The notes: generated by a model from the sequence alone, not told the origin. 64,000 bases of DNA from Desulfobacteraceae bacterium RAAP-1 (GCA_001443525.1 LKPX01000008.1:1-64000), one strand, 5' to 3'; shown: positions 51,505 through 60,049, counted from the stretch's first letter. Translations and numbers: made by a program.

Positions 51505-52557
51505 TTATTCATTCCAGGAGAACATGACGGCGCCTGTCGCCATGCAGATCGCCGTCATTGCCAGAAGAGCCGCCATTTCCGGCATGACATCGGTGAGACC
51601 GGCTCCGTCATTCATGATTTTACGCACGGCAATCAGCATGTGGGTTAAGGGGAACATGTCGGCGATCCACCGCACCCACCGGGGCGCCCCCTCCAGAGAA
51701 AACCAGACTTGAGACAGGAACATCATGGGCCAGGATATAAAATTGAGGACGCCGCTGGTAAACTCCTCACTGACCCCTCTGGATGCCAGCACCAGCCCCA
51801 CAGATGTCAGGCTGAAACACCCCAGAAAAAAAACAATCGCCAGGCTAAGATACGAACCTTCCACATGAAATGAAAACAGCATATCGCATCCCGCCCAGAC
51901 AATGACCAGCGTGAACATCAGCAGAAATATGCGGGAGAGCATCTGAGCGCCCATATATTCAAACGCCGTCAGAGGCGTTGCTTTCAGGCGCTTTAATACG
52001 CCGTTTTTCCGGTATCGCACCACGACATAGCCCACACCCCACAGTGCGCTGAACATCATGTTCATACCCAGAATTCCGGGAAAGAGCCAGTCGATGTAGC
52101 GGATTTCCCGACCATGCACCACCTGCCTGTGAAAGAAATGATCGGAATCGGGCGATGTTATGGAACTCAGGAGTATTTTTTCCAGAATATAACTCTGCGG
52201 TGATGACTTGTTGATCCAGTACGCATATGGTGCTGCGCCCTGCTGAATCAGCATCTCGATTTCATGGTGTTTCAGAAGGACAAGGCCGGCATCCAGAGAC
52301 GGCACGCCCACAAAATCCACATATTGGGCGGATCGAAATCCATCCGGAATCTGAAGCATTTGATGGGCGCCTATCCTCGAATTTTTCACAGGAAACACCC
52401 CGACCTTATATTCGGAAAAGGATTTTCCACCAAAGACAATGCCAAAGCCTGCTACAATCAGAAATGGAAACAGAAAATTCCAGCCGAACGCCGCGCGATC
52501 TCTGAAATATTCCAGATTCCGCGCCATAAATATGGCCCACATTCGTTTAAAACGCAT
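51505..52557 (-). CDS. ABC-2 type transporter permease, orphan
   Basis: A 350-residue membrane protein. The ATG at 52557 follows AAAGGAG. The longer upstream frame has no similarity. It has one N-terminal membrane helix (about 22-42), a periplasmic region (about 45-160), and five C-terminal helices (about 170-350). It carries the ABC-2 signature region (GILGMNMMFSALWGVGYVVVRYRKNGVLKRLKATPLTAFEYMGAQ and MFLSQVWFSLEGAPRWVRWIADMFPLTHM). Such permeases export lipids, polysaccharides or drugs with an ATPase partner. None is adjacent. Confidence 0.87.
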   Translation of the reverse strand: MRFKRMWAIFMARNLEYFRDRAAFGWNFLFPFLIVAGFGIVFGGKSFSEYKVGVFPVKNSRIGAHQMLQIPDGFRSAQYVDFVGVPSLDAGLVLLKHHEIEMLIQQGAAPYAYWINKSSPQSYILEKILLSSITSPDSDHFFHRQVVHGREIRYIDWLFPGILGMNMMFSALWGVGYVVVRYRKNGVLKRLKATPLTAFEYMGAQMLSRIFLLMFTLVIVWAGCDMLFSFHVEGSYLSLAIVFFLGCFSLTSVGLVLASRGVSEEFTSGVLNFISWPMMFLSQVWFSLEGAPRWVRWIADMFPLTHMLIAVRKIMNDGAGLTDVMPEMAALLAMTAICMATGAVMFSWNE

Positions 52558-52673
52558 CGCTACTCCTTTCAAACACTGCTTTTTTCTCAAAAAACCTGAT
52601 ATGCTCGGGATCAAATTCATTTGATTACATTTTTTAAGCATATCATATTGCCTGAATGTTCTGTATTAAAAGC

Positions 52674-52701
52674 TTGACATTAACAACCAATGGTTTGTAA
52701 T
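52674..52701 (+). promoter_or_regulatory. Promoter of the acyl-CoA dehydrogenase gene with an internal palindrome
   Basis: TTGACA and TGTAAT are 16 bases apart. The spacer contains AACCA-A-TGGTT (52685-52695), a perfect 11-base palindrome suitable for a repressor. The start codon lies 26 bases after the -10. Confidence 0.65.
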
Positions 52702-52727
52702 GGTGACGGCTTTAATAAGGAGATGTT

Positions 52728-53978
52728 ATGTTCGATTATTTGCTAACGAAAGAACAGATTGCACTGCGGGACGAAGTGCGGGAATTCATTAAATGGGTTC
52801 CGCGCCAGATGGTTCTGGATATGGACAAGGACGTAATCAAGTTTCCAAAGGAGTTTCTCCGGGAGGCGGGCAGACGCAACCTGATGGGCTGCCGTTATCC
52901 CAGGCAGTGGGGCGGCAGAGGTATGGACTGGGTCAGTACGGGCATGGTCATGGAAGAAATCGGCGCCATCGGCTATGAACTGGCCTGTGTTTTTGGGGTC
53001 GGAGCGGAACTGGTATGCGACGCCATCATCCGGCATGGAACGGATGAACAAAAAGAGCGCTACGTCCGGCCTCTTCTTCGCGGAGAACTCTTTGCAGCAG
53101 AATGTCTTACCGAGCCGCGGGGAGGATCGGATTTCTTCGGTGCTACTTCCAAAGCTGAGGACAGGGGAGATCATTTTATCCTGAACGGCCAGAAACGCTT
53201 TATCGTTGGCGGGGAGGGAGCGGATTTTTTTCTGGTCTATGCCAGAACCAATTTTGCGCCGGATGCAAAACCCCAGGAATCGATCACGGCCTTTATCGTG
53301 GATCGCGGTCCGGGTGTGGACACGAAATACCTCTACAACCTCATGGGCTGCCGGGGCGGCGGAACGGCCCGTCTTGTTTTCAGTGATGTCCAGGTACCGA
53401 AGCAGAACGTTCTGGGCCGTATCAACGGAGCCTATGATGTATTCAACACCATGATGATCCCGGAACGTCTGGGAACGGCCATCATGACCATCGGATCGGC
53501 CCGGACGGCGCTTGAAATCGCCACCCATTACACCACCCGGAGAAAGGCTTTCGGCGCGGTGATCAATACCTTCCAGGGCGTCAGTTTTCAGGTGGCGGAA
53601 GCTGCAATGCTGCTGGATGCGGTTCAGGCCATGGGATATGCGACCTGCCGGGCTGTGGACGCCGGTTGCAGCATGGACAGGGTACGGCGCATGATCTCCG
53701 AATCCAAGAAATTCATCACCGAATCCTGTCAGAAGATTGTCCATAATGCCATGCAGGTTGTGGGCGGCATCGGATATACGAATGTTTTTCCCCTGGAGCG
53801 GATCTATCGCGATATCCGTCTGGCCAGCATCTGGACGGGCACCAGTGAAGTCATGTCCATGATCGCGGCCCATGAGTGGTACCGGGAATGCAAAAAAGCC
53901 CGCGCCGCCAATCTGACACGGGATTTCGAGGCCGATGCCGAAGAGGCTTTTGCAGAAGGAGAAAAGATTTACGAGTAA
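52728..53978 (+). CDS. Acyl-CoA dehydrogenase
   Basis: A 416-residue FAD enzyme that makes a 2,3-enoyl-CoA from an acyl-CoA. Family features are AAECLTEPRGGSDFFGATSKAE, LNGQKRFIVGGEGADFFLVYART, TTRRKAFGAVINTFQGVSFQVAEAAM, and QVVGGIGYTNVFPLERIYRDIRLASIWTGTSEV. The usual catalytic Glu of the Y-E-G-T motif is Thr here (WTGT). The Glu of PERLG (about 245) matches the alternative position used by isovaleryl-CoA dehydrogenase. A branched or unusual substrate is therefore possible. AAGGAG precedes the ATG. Its 3' end overlaps the convergent waaA by 10 bases. Confidence 0.92.
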   Translation: MFDYLLTKEQIALRDEVREFIKWVPRQMVLDMDKDVIKFPKEFLREAGRRNLMGCRYPRQWGGRGMDWVSTGMVMEEIGAIGYELACVFGVGAELVCDAIIRHGTDEQKERYVRPLLRGELFAAECLTEPRGGSDFFGATSKAEDRGDHFILNGQKRFIVGGEGADFFLVYARTNFAPDAKPQESITAFIVDRGPGVDTKYLYNLMGCRGGGTARLVFSDVQVPKQNVLGRINGAYDVFNTMMIPERLGTAIMTIGSARTALEIATHYTTRRKAFGAVINTFQGVSFQVAEAAMLLDAVQAMGYATCRAVDAGCSMDRVRRMISESKKFITESCQKIVHNAMQVVGGIGYTNVFPLERIYRDIRLASIWTGTSEVMSMIAAHEWYRECKKARAANLTRDFEADAEEAFAEGEKIYE

Positions 53979-55345
53979 AAACGATCCGGGCGATTCGGCC
54001 TGTTATGCTCCGAAGACATCTGATTTTTCATATGGGCAGAGATAAGCTGTAATGCATTTTCCAGGGATCCCTGATTGTCCAGCACCACCTGAAGCGCATT
54101 TTTCCCCATGTCCGCCGCAGCATCCGGTGAGGTCATCAGAAAATATACGGCGTCATGGAGCCCGGCTTCACTCGCCGCCATCCGTGCGCCGCCTGCTGTC
54201 AGAAGTTTTTCGCAGCTTTCCGACACATCGCTGACATACGGGCCGAAGAGCACCGGTTTTCCTAAAGCAGCAGGCTCGAGCGGATTATGCCCCCCGAAGT
54301 CCATCAGACTTCCTCCGACAAACGCCACTTCCGAAAACGCATAAAGGGCGCTGAGCTGCCCGATGGTGTTGACCACCACGATATCCGGAAAATCAGCCTG
54401 CGGCATTCGGGTCAGACAGGCGGCGCGAAGACCGCGTGAAGCAGTCATGTCGTAAATGCTTTCCGCCCGCTCAATATCACGCGGCGCCAGTATCAGAAAA
54501 ACTTCCGGAATCGCTGTTTTCAGTCTGGAGAAAACAGACAGCAGAATGGCTTCTTCTCCGGGATGGGTGCTTCCGGCCACGATACATTTCCGGCCAGTGG
54601 GAATAGTCAGCGTTTTCTCCAGACGCGAAATGGTGTTTGACAGGGCTGCATCCGGCAACTGATCATATTTCAGATTGCCGGTTACGGCGATGCGCGTCGC
54701 AGGAATCCCCAGGGAGTGGAAACGGTCAGCGTCTTTACATGTTTGCGCGCCAACGCTCGAAAAACAGCGGAATATCGGCGCCATGCTGCGCCGCAGCCGC
54801 CTGTATCCGGAAAATGATCTGTCCGAAAGACGGGCGTTGATCAGAATCACCGGAATGGAGCGCTTTTTCATCTCATACAAAAAATTGGGCCAGATATCGG
54901 TTTCGACGATAACCATCAGGCAGGGATGAATTCGTTTTATGGCCGACCGGACGGAACAGACCAGATCATAGGGGAAATAAATTACAGCATCCACATTATC
55001 TTTCAGCAGCCGTCGGGCCGTCTCGAAACCAGTCAGCGTGGAAGCGGAAAAAATCACCGATTGCCCCGGATAGCGGCATTTGAATGCCCTGACCAAAGGC
55101 GCCGCCGACAGCGTCTCGCCGACAGACAGCGCGTGAACCCATACAGGATGGGAATTCAAAAGATGCCTGGGGGCGATTTCCGACGCCGCTGCAAAGCCCA
55201 GCCGATGAAGCACGGTAAACCGGCGTTTTCGGGAAACCGCCGCCGACATCATCAACCAGAGCATGATCGGAAACAGTCCCATTCCCCACAGCAGATTGTA
55301 TAGCAGGAGCGTTGTCGTTCCTTCTGGGTCATGCTGGTTTTTCAT
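53969..55345 (-). CDS. waaA: 3-deoxy-D-manno-octulosonic acid (Kdo) transferase
   Basis: A 458-residue inner-membrane-anchored glycosyltransferase that adds Kdo to lipid IVA. The ATG at 55345 follows GGAAGG. It has an N-terminal membrane anchor (about 14-35). HALSVGETLSAAPLVRAFK carries the catalytic Glu, then YFPYDLVCSVRSAIKRIHP, ETDIWPNFLYEMKKRSIPVILINARLSDRS, and GSTHPGEEAILL. The nucleotide end is FVGGSLMDFGGHNPLEPAALGKPVLFGPY. It follows the peroxiredoxin gene by 14 bases on the same strand. Confidence 0.94.
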   Translation of the reverse strand: MKNQHDPEGTTTLLLYNLLWGMGLFPIMLWLMMSAAVSRKRRFTVLHRLGFAAASEIAPRHLLNSHPVWVHALSVGETLSAAPLVRAFKCRYPGQSVIFSASTLTGFETARRLLKDNVDAVIYFPYDLVCSVRSAIKRIHPCLMVIVETDIWPNFLYEMKKRSIPVILINARLSDRSFSGYRRLRRSMAPIFRCFSSVGAQTCKDADRFHSLGIPATRIAVTGNLKYDQLPDAALSNTISRLEKTLTIPTGRKCIVAGSTHPGEEAILLSVFSRLKTAIPEVFLILAPRDIERAESIYDMTASRGLRAACLTRMPQADFPDIVVVNTIGQLSALYAFSEVAFVGGSLMDFGGHNPLEPAALGKPVLFGPYVSDVSESCEKLLTAGGARMAASEAGLHDAVYFLMTSPDAAADMGKNALQVVLDNQGSLENALQLISAHMKNQMSSEHNRPNRPDRFYS

Positions 55346-55359
55346 TGATTTCCTTCCGG

Positions 55360-56082
55360 TCAATCAAAAGCCATGTCTGTTTTCCAGACCTTCCAGACAT
55401 TGCCCACCAGATCGGGCCCCGGTTTCAGCGTCATCTTGCCGGGTTTCCATCCGGACGGTGTTGCTTCCTTGCCTTTGCTGGCGCGCACCAGTTGGAACGC
55501 CTGCACCTGCCTGAGCGTTTCGTTCACATTTCTTCCCACCGGCGGCGTCAGCACTTCATATCCCTGCACAGCCCCATCCGGATCGATAATAAACCGTCCG
55601 CGTGTTTCGACGCCCGCATCTTCATCGAACACACCGAACACCTTGCCGACCCTGCCGCCGGCATCGGACAGCATGGGAAAAGGAACCCCGCCGTTGACCA
55701 TTTTGGACAGTTCATTATCGTTCCACATTTTATGAACGAATACACTGTCGATGCTCATGGAAAGCACCTCAACACCCAGTTTCTGAAATTCTGCGTATTT
55801 TTCGGCAACTGCCGAAATTTCGGTAGCTCATACGAAAGTGAAATCTCCCGGATAAAAGCACAACAGCACCCATTTCCCCAGATATTCTGAAAGTTTTACG
55901 GATACAAATTTTCCCTGCTGATACGCAGGGGACACAAAATCCGGGGCTTTTTTACCGACGTGTATCATGGACTTGGCCTCCTTTTTGACAGATGTGGTTT
56001 CCTGAGTTTCAGGCTCAGCAGGGTTCTCGCCGACCGGACCTCCGGTAGGGCGAGCACAGGCGACTTCCAACTCTTCTCCCAT
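55360..56082 (-). CDS. Peroxiredoxin, probable selenoprotein (in-frame UGA at the catalytic position)
   Basis: A 240-codon AhpC/Prx-type protein read through a UGA at 55828-55830. Before it stands [12 protein letters not shown], and after it [25 protein letters not shown]. Peroxiredoxins have the catalytic Cys exactly there (FTFVCPTE), so codon 85 is probably selenocysteine. Frame and family similarity continue without interruption on both sides. A hairpin fitting a bacterial SECIS follows the UGA. The resolving-cysteine region reads [11 protein letters not shown], with the Cys lost, so a one-chalcogen mechanism is likely. AAAGGAG precedes the ATG. The N-terminal 35 residues are an unusual extension. 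It is in operon with waaA. Confidence 0.88.
55800..55817 (-). promoter_or_regulatory. Bacterial SECIS-like hairpin of the peroxiredoxin gene
   Basis: On the coding strand TTTCGGC-AGTT-GCCGAAA is a perfect 7-base stem with a 4-base loop containing GU. The loop lies about 18-21 bases after the UGA. That distance and the G-U in the apical loop fit the described bacterial SECIS rules. Confidence 0.75.
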
Positions 56083-56135
56083 AACGGTCTCCTTTCATGA
56101 TGCGGGTTATTATGGTGAATGCTTTCCGACATAAT

Positions 56136-56192
56136 GGCTTCGCAAAAAGTTCGGCGTCTGGATTGCACAGCATCCGGATTTTTTGCAAGTTC
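56136..56192 (+). repeat. Remnant of the dispersed repeat, copy K
   Basis: GGCTTCGCAAAAAGTTCGGCG and, later, GCATCCGGATTTTTTGCAAGTTCACCA form a degenerate inverted pair similar to the repeat ends. It lies upstream of the peroxiredoxin gene. Confidence 0.5.
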
Positions 56193-56394
56193 ACCATCGG
56201 TATGTTATTGTGTATATAATCCATATTCCGGACGCTATTTTGAACATTACAATAAATACAGTATGTTATAAATTACTACCAGAAACTGTAGTCACAGAAA
56301 TACAAATAGATATTAAACTTAATTCATGCATAAATATAATTAATAAGTTATTGGCGCAATAAATGCTTGATGTTAGTGTAGTCCAGACTATACT
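56193..56394. other. AT-rich intergenic sequence
   Basis: A strongly AT-rich stretch that begins the mobile-element graveyard. No gene is seen, and its composition is unlike that of the upstream 56 kb. Confidence 0.5.
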
Positions 56395-56661
56395 ATGCAC
56401 CTCAGCTACAGCATCTCAAAATACAAAGACAAAACCTATAAATCCTATGCGATCGCCGAATCCTACTGCATTGGCGAAAAGGTTAAAAAACGTACTATTG
56501 GGCTCATCGGAAAATTGACCGAGGTGCAGGCCAAACAAGTTCAGTTGATCTGCAAGGTCATGGAAGATGATAGCCAAATCTTGGCCAATCTTAATGATCT
56601 TTTTAACACTACAACGATAATTATTCATTCTTTTAACAGTAACAATTTTCTTTTTCTGTGA
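56395..56661 (+). pseudogene. N-terminal fragment of an IS1634-like (IS4-superfamily) transposase
   Basis: About 70 codons resemble the start of IS1634-type transposases (YSISKYKDKTYKSYAIAESY, KVKKRTIGLIGKLTE). The similarity then ends abruptly and a non-coding-like tail (NTTTIIIHSFNS) leads to a stop. The break coincides with the 3' end of the next transposase remnant (56625), so one insertion probably truncated the other. It is not functional. Confidence 0.65.
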
Positions 56662-57048
56662 GAAATATAGGCTCTATGGTTTCGTAATTGAATTCCTTTG
56701 ACCAATTCAAGGACCTCTTTGGGGCTGAATTGTTTCAAGGGCAGCACAACTTTAAGCAAAAGACGGAGTTGGGACACTGTAACAGCTGGTGTTTTTTTCC
56801 CCCAATCTGATCTTGATATGCCAGAGGAAAAAATGAGCCAACATGCATGTCATCATATGGTGAATCCAACCTGGCCATTTCCTTACTTCATAATGATCCA
56901 TGCCCAGTTCTGTTTTCGCTTCTTCAAAACACTGCTCAATCGCCCAGCGGATGCCACTCAACCAGACAAAAACCTTCAGTCGCGTGCTGCCCATGGCATC
57001 ATTAACCATACTTCGATATTTTGATAAAATCTTATCATCATCCCACAA
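56625..57048 (-). pseudogene. C-terminal fragment of an IS701-like transposase, frameshifted
   Basis: The fragment GIRWAIEQCFEEAKTELGMDHYEVRKWPGWIHHMMTCMLAHFFLWHIK (codons in 57048-56790) is the DDE-transposase C-terminal region with its late Glu. The frame breaks in a run of seven A after LGEK. In the next frame the protein continues as TPAVTVSQLRLLLKVVLPLKQFSPKEVLELVKGIQLRNHRAYIS to a natural stop at 56625. The N-terminal two thirds are absent, and an in-frame TAG lies just before 57048. Confidence 0.75.
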
Positions 57049-57053
57049 CTTTC

Positions 57054-57413
57054 CTGGCTAATAAAGCCCGCATCGCCCCAGAGAATGATCCGTCGCTTAC
57101 CTACGGTTTGACTCTTGGAGTCCGTGCTCCGGATTACGAGGTGGAACGTAAATTCTGGCCCGACGCGCATTATGAAGGCGGCTACCTCTTCCAAGATTCG
57201 ATGATCGTAAAAATGACTCAGCCCTCAAACGAAGGGGAGGATTGGACCGTTACCTTTGACTGGCAGAGCAACAATCTGGGTGGCGCTAGCCAATCACTTA
57301 CCTACAAGACACTCAAGAGCGGCAGGTTGCAAATGGTGGTTCCGTTTGGTAGTAACAACGCGCCGGGCATTGCTGGTCAACTACGATTTCTGGTTTCCGC
57401 ATGGAATGAATAA
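57054..57413 (+). pseudogene. C-terminal remnant of an unrecognised protein
   Basis: About 120 codons (from FLANKARIAPENDPSLTYGLTLG to RFLVSAWNE) look like real coding sequence, with a beta-rich pattern (MIVKMTQPSNEGEDWTVTFDWQ). They start exactly at the edge of the transposase fragment and have no ribosome site or credible start. I do not recognise the family. It is probably the tail of a gene cut by the insertion. Confidence 0.5.
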
Positions 57414-57585
57414 ACAGGCCGACACTCGCATCAAACCTGCGCAGCCCAAAAGTCAATAAACCTGACCGGAAATACCCGCGTTCTAAAAGGTGGGCAGCAC
57501 ATCGGCCGGCAGGTTATTTCACCGTTCGGCAGAAGACGATGTCACATAGAATTTACTATTACTCTATTTAGAGGAGATTCGAATT

Positions 57586-58530
57586 TTGAATACACTAAAG
57601 TCAGTAGATGGGGTGGAAATACTTACTGTGATTGATAATTACATAGATGTTTTCCTCCCCGAGAGCGATGAGGTAAAAAGACCACCTCTCTGGATCGATG
57701 GCCAACTTAGCCAGCCTCTCTTAGCTGAGCATGGCCTGTGTTTGCTTATCACGGTCTATAATGGCGGGGAAAAGCATACTATATTGGTTGATTCCGGATT
57801 TAGCGCTCTGGGCTGTATCCACAATATAGATACTATGAAAATAAAATTGGATCAGGTGGAGGCTTTTGTGCTTAGCCATGGGCATTTCGATCATATAGGC
57901 TCTATTCTGAAATTTTATGAAATGGGCTACCTACCAAAAGGGACTCCTCTCTATCTCCACTCCGCAGCATTCGCCGAAAGAGGTATCAAGGTTCCATCAG
58001 GAGAAAGTTTCAGCTTGCCTCAACTATCCAAAGAGCATTTGCAGGCTCATGGAGCAAAGGTAGTTATAAAAGACGGACCTTCCCTTATTGGAAATGACTG
58101 CTGCCTGCTCACCGGTGAAGTCCCAAGGCGCTCCTTTGAGATAGGCTTTCCCATCGGATGGCGCAAGGATGGCGACGAGGTAATACGAGATGACATTCCA
58201 GACGATCAATCTTTGATTTTTCACGTAAAGGGTAAGGGATTGTTGGTGGTATTGGGTTGCGGCCATTCCGGCGTAATAAACATTTTGAACCATGCCAAAG
58301 CGCTCACAGAGTGTGATGACATTTATTTGGTCATGGGAGGCTTTCACCTTACCGGTGAAATTTTCGAAAAGTACACAAACCAGACCATTGACGCATTGTC
58401 TGAACTGAAACCCAAATTGGTGGTGCCCACTCACTGCACAGGTTTTAACTCTACAGCCCAATTTGCCAATCGCATGCCAAGATCTTTTGTGCTTAATTCT
58501 GTGGGTACGACCATTCGGGTTTTTGCCTGA
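57586..58530 (+). CDS. MBL-fold metallo-hydrolase
   Basis: A 314-residue metallo-beta-lactamase-fold protein starting with TTG after GAGGAG. The zinc motif is VLSHGHFDHIGSI (98-103). VLGCGHSGVINILNHAK and GGFHLTG supply later metal ligands, as does VPTHCTGF. The arrangement matches the group that includes dihydropterin-ribofuranosyl-aminobenzene phosphate synthase-like and flavin-binding relatives, but no flavodoxin domain is present. It is intact, although it stands among gene remnants. Substrate unknown. Confidence 0.88.
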   Translation: MNTLKSVDGVEILTVIDNYIDVFLPESDEVKRPPLWIDGQLSQPLLAEHGLCLLITVYNGGEKHTILVDSGFSALGCIHNIDTMKIKLDQVEAFVLSHGHFDHIGSILKFYEMGYLPKGTPLYLHSAAFAERGIKVPSGESFSLPQLSKEHLQAHGAKVVIKDGPSLIGNDCCLLTGEVPRRSFEIGFPIGWRKDGDEVIRDDIPDDQSLIFHVKGKGLLVVLGCGHSGVINILNHAKALTECDDIYLVMGGFHLTGEIFEKYTNQTIDALSELKPKLVVPTHCTGFNSTAQFANRMPRSFVLNSVGTTIRVFA

Positions 58531-58694
58531 GCTTTGACAGGGCCTCGTTGGGCAGGGATTTTATCACTGCCTTTCAGTTTGTATGTAATGGAATACATTT
58601 TTGTCATTATATGAGCACCGAATAAATTGCTGCACGGGAGCGGAAAAAGCCGTGCCCCGTGAGCAAAACGGCTGGCATCTTCTACGGAGACTTA

Positions 58695-59130
58695 ATGGAC
58701 AACGCTTACGTACATGGCTACAATTCAAGAGAAAATCGGCGGCTTCAGGATCAGGCATCCACGCTTGTGGATCTATTGCATTTGGACACAATCTATCCGG
58801 AAGGAAGCAGCGTTTTGGAAGCTGGGTGCGGTGTCGGCGCGCAGACCGTTACTTTAGCATCCAATAGTCCAGGAGCAATGTCTCGCCGCGCATGGTTTAT
58901 GTCGACTCCAGCAAGCCCAACCTGGTCGAAGGATTCACAAAGCAAACTTTTACTGCAATGATTGAAGGCATTCGGGAACCCGCGCTTGCATCGGGGCTCA
59001 TGAGCACAGTTGACTTCGATAAGGGCATAGCCGACCTGTACCGGACAACAGAAGCGGACGGCGTATTTTGCTATACGTTTTTCAAGGCAATCGCCCTTAA
59101 TTGCCCTCATGCCGAACATGCCATTGGGGG
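58695..59130 (+). pseudogene. SAM-dependent methyltransferase with internal deletion
   Basis: The start, MDNAYVHGYNSRENRRLQDQ, and motif I, VLEAGCGVGAQTVTLA, belong to a class I methyltransferase. After about 60 codons (near 58875) the frame changes. The C-terminal part follows (MVYVDSSKPNLVEGFTKQTF, MIEGIREPALASGL, DLYRTTEADGVFCYTFFKA) without the roughly 100 residues that should lie between. GGAGAC precedes the ATG. It is a decayed gene. Confidence 0.75.
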
Positions 59131-59216
59131 GAATGCGAATAACTCTCGGTCTTTGTAGGGTACACCATTCGCGCACCCCTCAATTTTTCGTTCGCCAAAG
59201 AAACTCCAGAGTGTTA

Positions 59217-59250
59217 TTGACAGCCAACCTTTAAAGTGTGTATAATACAC
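59217..59250 (+). promoter_or_regulatory. hicAB promoter with operator palindrome over the -10 box
   Basis: TTGACA (59217) and TATAAT (59241) are 18 bases apart. The -10 lies inside the perfect palindrome GTGTAT-A-ATACAC (59238-59250), a good site for HicB repression. Transcription would start at about 59253, next to the hicA ATG. Confidence 0.8.
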
Positions 59251-59253
59251 ATC

Positions 59254-59442
59254 ATGAAAAGTGGGGAAATAATACTAAAGCTAAAAAAGGATGGGTGGAT
59301 TCTCCACCATACAAAAGGAGACCATCATCAATTCAAGCATCCGGAAAAGCCCGGAAAAGTCACTGTTCCCCATCCCAAGAAAGATCTACCTGTTGGTACT
59401 CTTCGAAATATTTACCGGCAGGCTGGTTGGCAATGGAGGTAA
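59254..59442 (+). CDS. hicA: HicA-type mRNA-interferase toxin
   Basis: A 62-residue double-stranded-RNA-binding-fold toxin. MKSGEIILKLKKDGWILHHTKGDHHQFKHPEKPGKVTVPHPKKDLPVGTLRNIYRQAGW keeps the HicA signature G-x-H-x-x-F/Y with the catalytic His in GDHHQFKHP. It has no ribosome site. The predicted transcript begins at or one base before the ATG, so it may be translated as a leaderless message. hicB follows four bases after its stop. Confidence 0.9.
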   Translation: MKSGEIILKLKKDGWILHHTKGDHHQFKHPEKPGKVTVPHPKKDLPVGTLRNIYRQAGWQWR

Positions 59443-59446
59443 AACT

Positions 59447-59848
59447 ATGAAATATCCGGTTGTAATCCATAAAGATGAAAATTCAGATTATGGTATTTCA
59501 TTTCCAGACTTACAAGGTTGTTTTTCAGCAGGGGAAACAATTGAAGAGGCTTTAGCCAATGCCCAGGAGGCTGCGGAATGCCATATTGAAGGTATGTTAC
59601 TTGATTCAGAACCCCTCCCTGTTGCCACAACTATTGAAAGACATATGGATAACCCGGACTTTAAAGACGGCATATGGGCTCTTGTGGAAGTAGACCTAAG
59701 TAGGTTATCTCTGAAAGCAAAAAGGGTCAATATCACCATGCCGGAGAGATTGTTGAATTCATTAGATTATTTTGCTAAAAAGCATGGGGAAACGCGTTCG
59801 GGTCTTTTAACTCAGGCAGTTACCGAATACATGGCATCACATCGATAA
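59447..59848 (+). CDS. hicB: HicB-type antitoxin
   Basis: A 133-residue antitoxin. The N-terminal RNase-H-like HicB domain (about 1-65: YPVVIHKDENSDYGISFPDLQGCFSAGETIEEALANAQEA) binds HicA. The C-terminal ribbon-helix-helix (about 85-130: KRVNITMPERLLNSLDYFAKKHGETRSGLLTQAVTEYM) binds DNA, probably the palindrome at 59238. A perfect GGAGG precedes the ATG, overlapping the hicA stop, so antitoxin translation should be much stronger than that of the toxin. Confidence 0.93.
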   Translation: MKYPVVIHKDENSDYGISFPDLQGCFSAGETIEEALANAQEAAECHIEGMLLDSEPLPVATTIERHMDNPDFKDGIWALVEVDLSRLSLKAKRVNITMPERLLNSLDYFAKKHGETRSGLLTQAVTEYMASHR

Positions 59849-59874
59849 AAAGACAAAGGCGAACGAATAAGGAT

Positions 59875-59904
59875 AGATTGTGAGAGCGGAGCGAACCACA
59901 ATCT
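59875..59904 (+). terminator. Hairpin after hicB
   Basis: AGATTGTG pairs with CACAATCT around a 14-base loop. A second, looser inverted pair, AGCCCGATT and AATCGGGCT, lies at 59923-59971. Neither has a T run, so they may be cassette-end structures and not terminators. Confidence 0.4.
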
Positions 59905-60049
59905 TACCCGTTTGGTTGGACGAGCCCGATTACTTTATATAGGGAAATATCTTTTTTAGGGCAATCGGGCTGGCATCTGGTCAATTACCGTTAACCCACC
60001 GCATCCCGGCGAATTTGTTTTTTCAACATACACGGAGCCTTAAAAATCG

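Larger units (their letters stand above)
59187..59867. repeat. Ten-base inverted repeats bracketing hicAB
   Basis: TTCGTTCGCC at 59187-59196 and its exact inverted copy GGCGAACGAA at 59858-59867 enclose the promoter, hicA and hicB with little else. They could be the edges of a small mobile or integrated cassette. No transposase is inside. Confidence 0.5.

Noticed and set aside
55360-55767. Separate short peroxiredoxin-C-terminal gene, or a plain nonsense-mutated pseudogene
   Set aside because: The UGA falls exactly on the catalytic residue, the frame continues intact, and a SECIS-like hairpin follows. Selenocysteine explains this better.
59923-59971. Possible tRNA or small RNA in the gap before typA
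   Set aside because: Only a loose inverted pair with a 31-base loop is seen. No cloverleaf or anticodon arm can be drawn.
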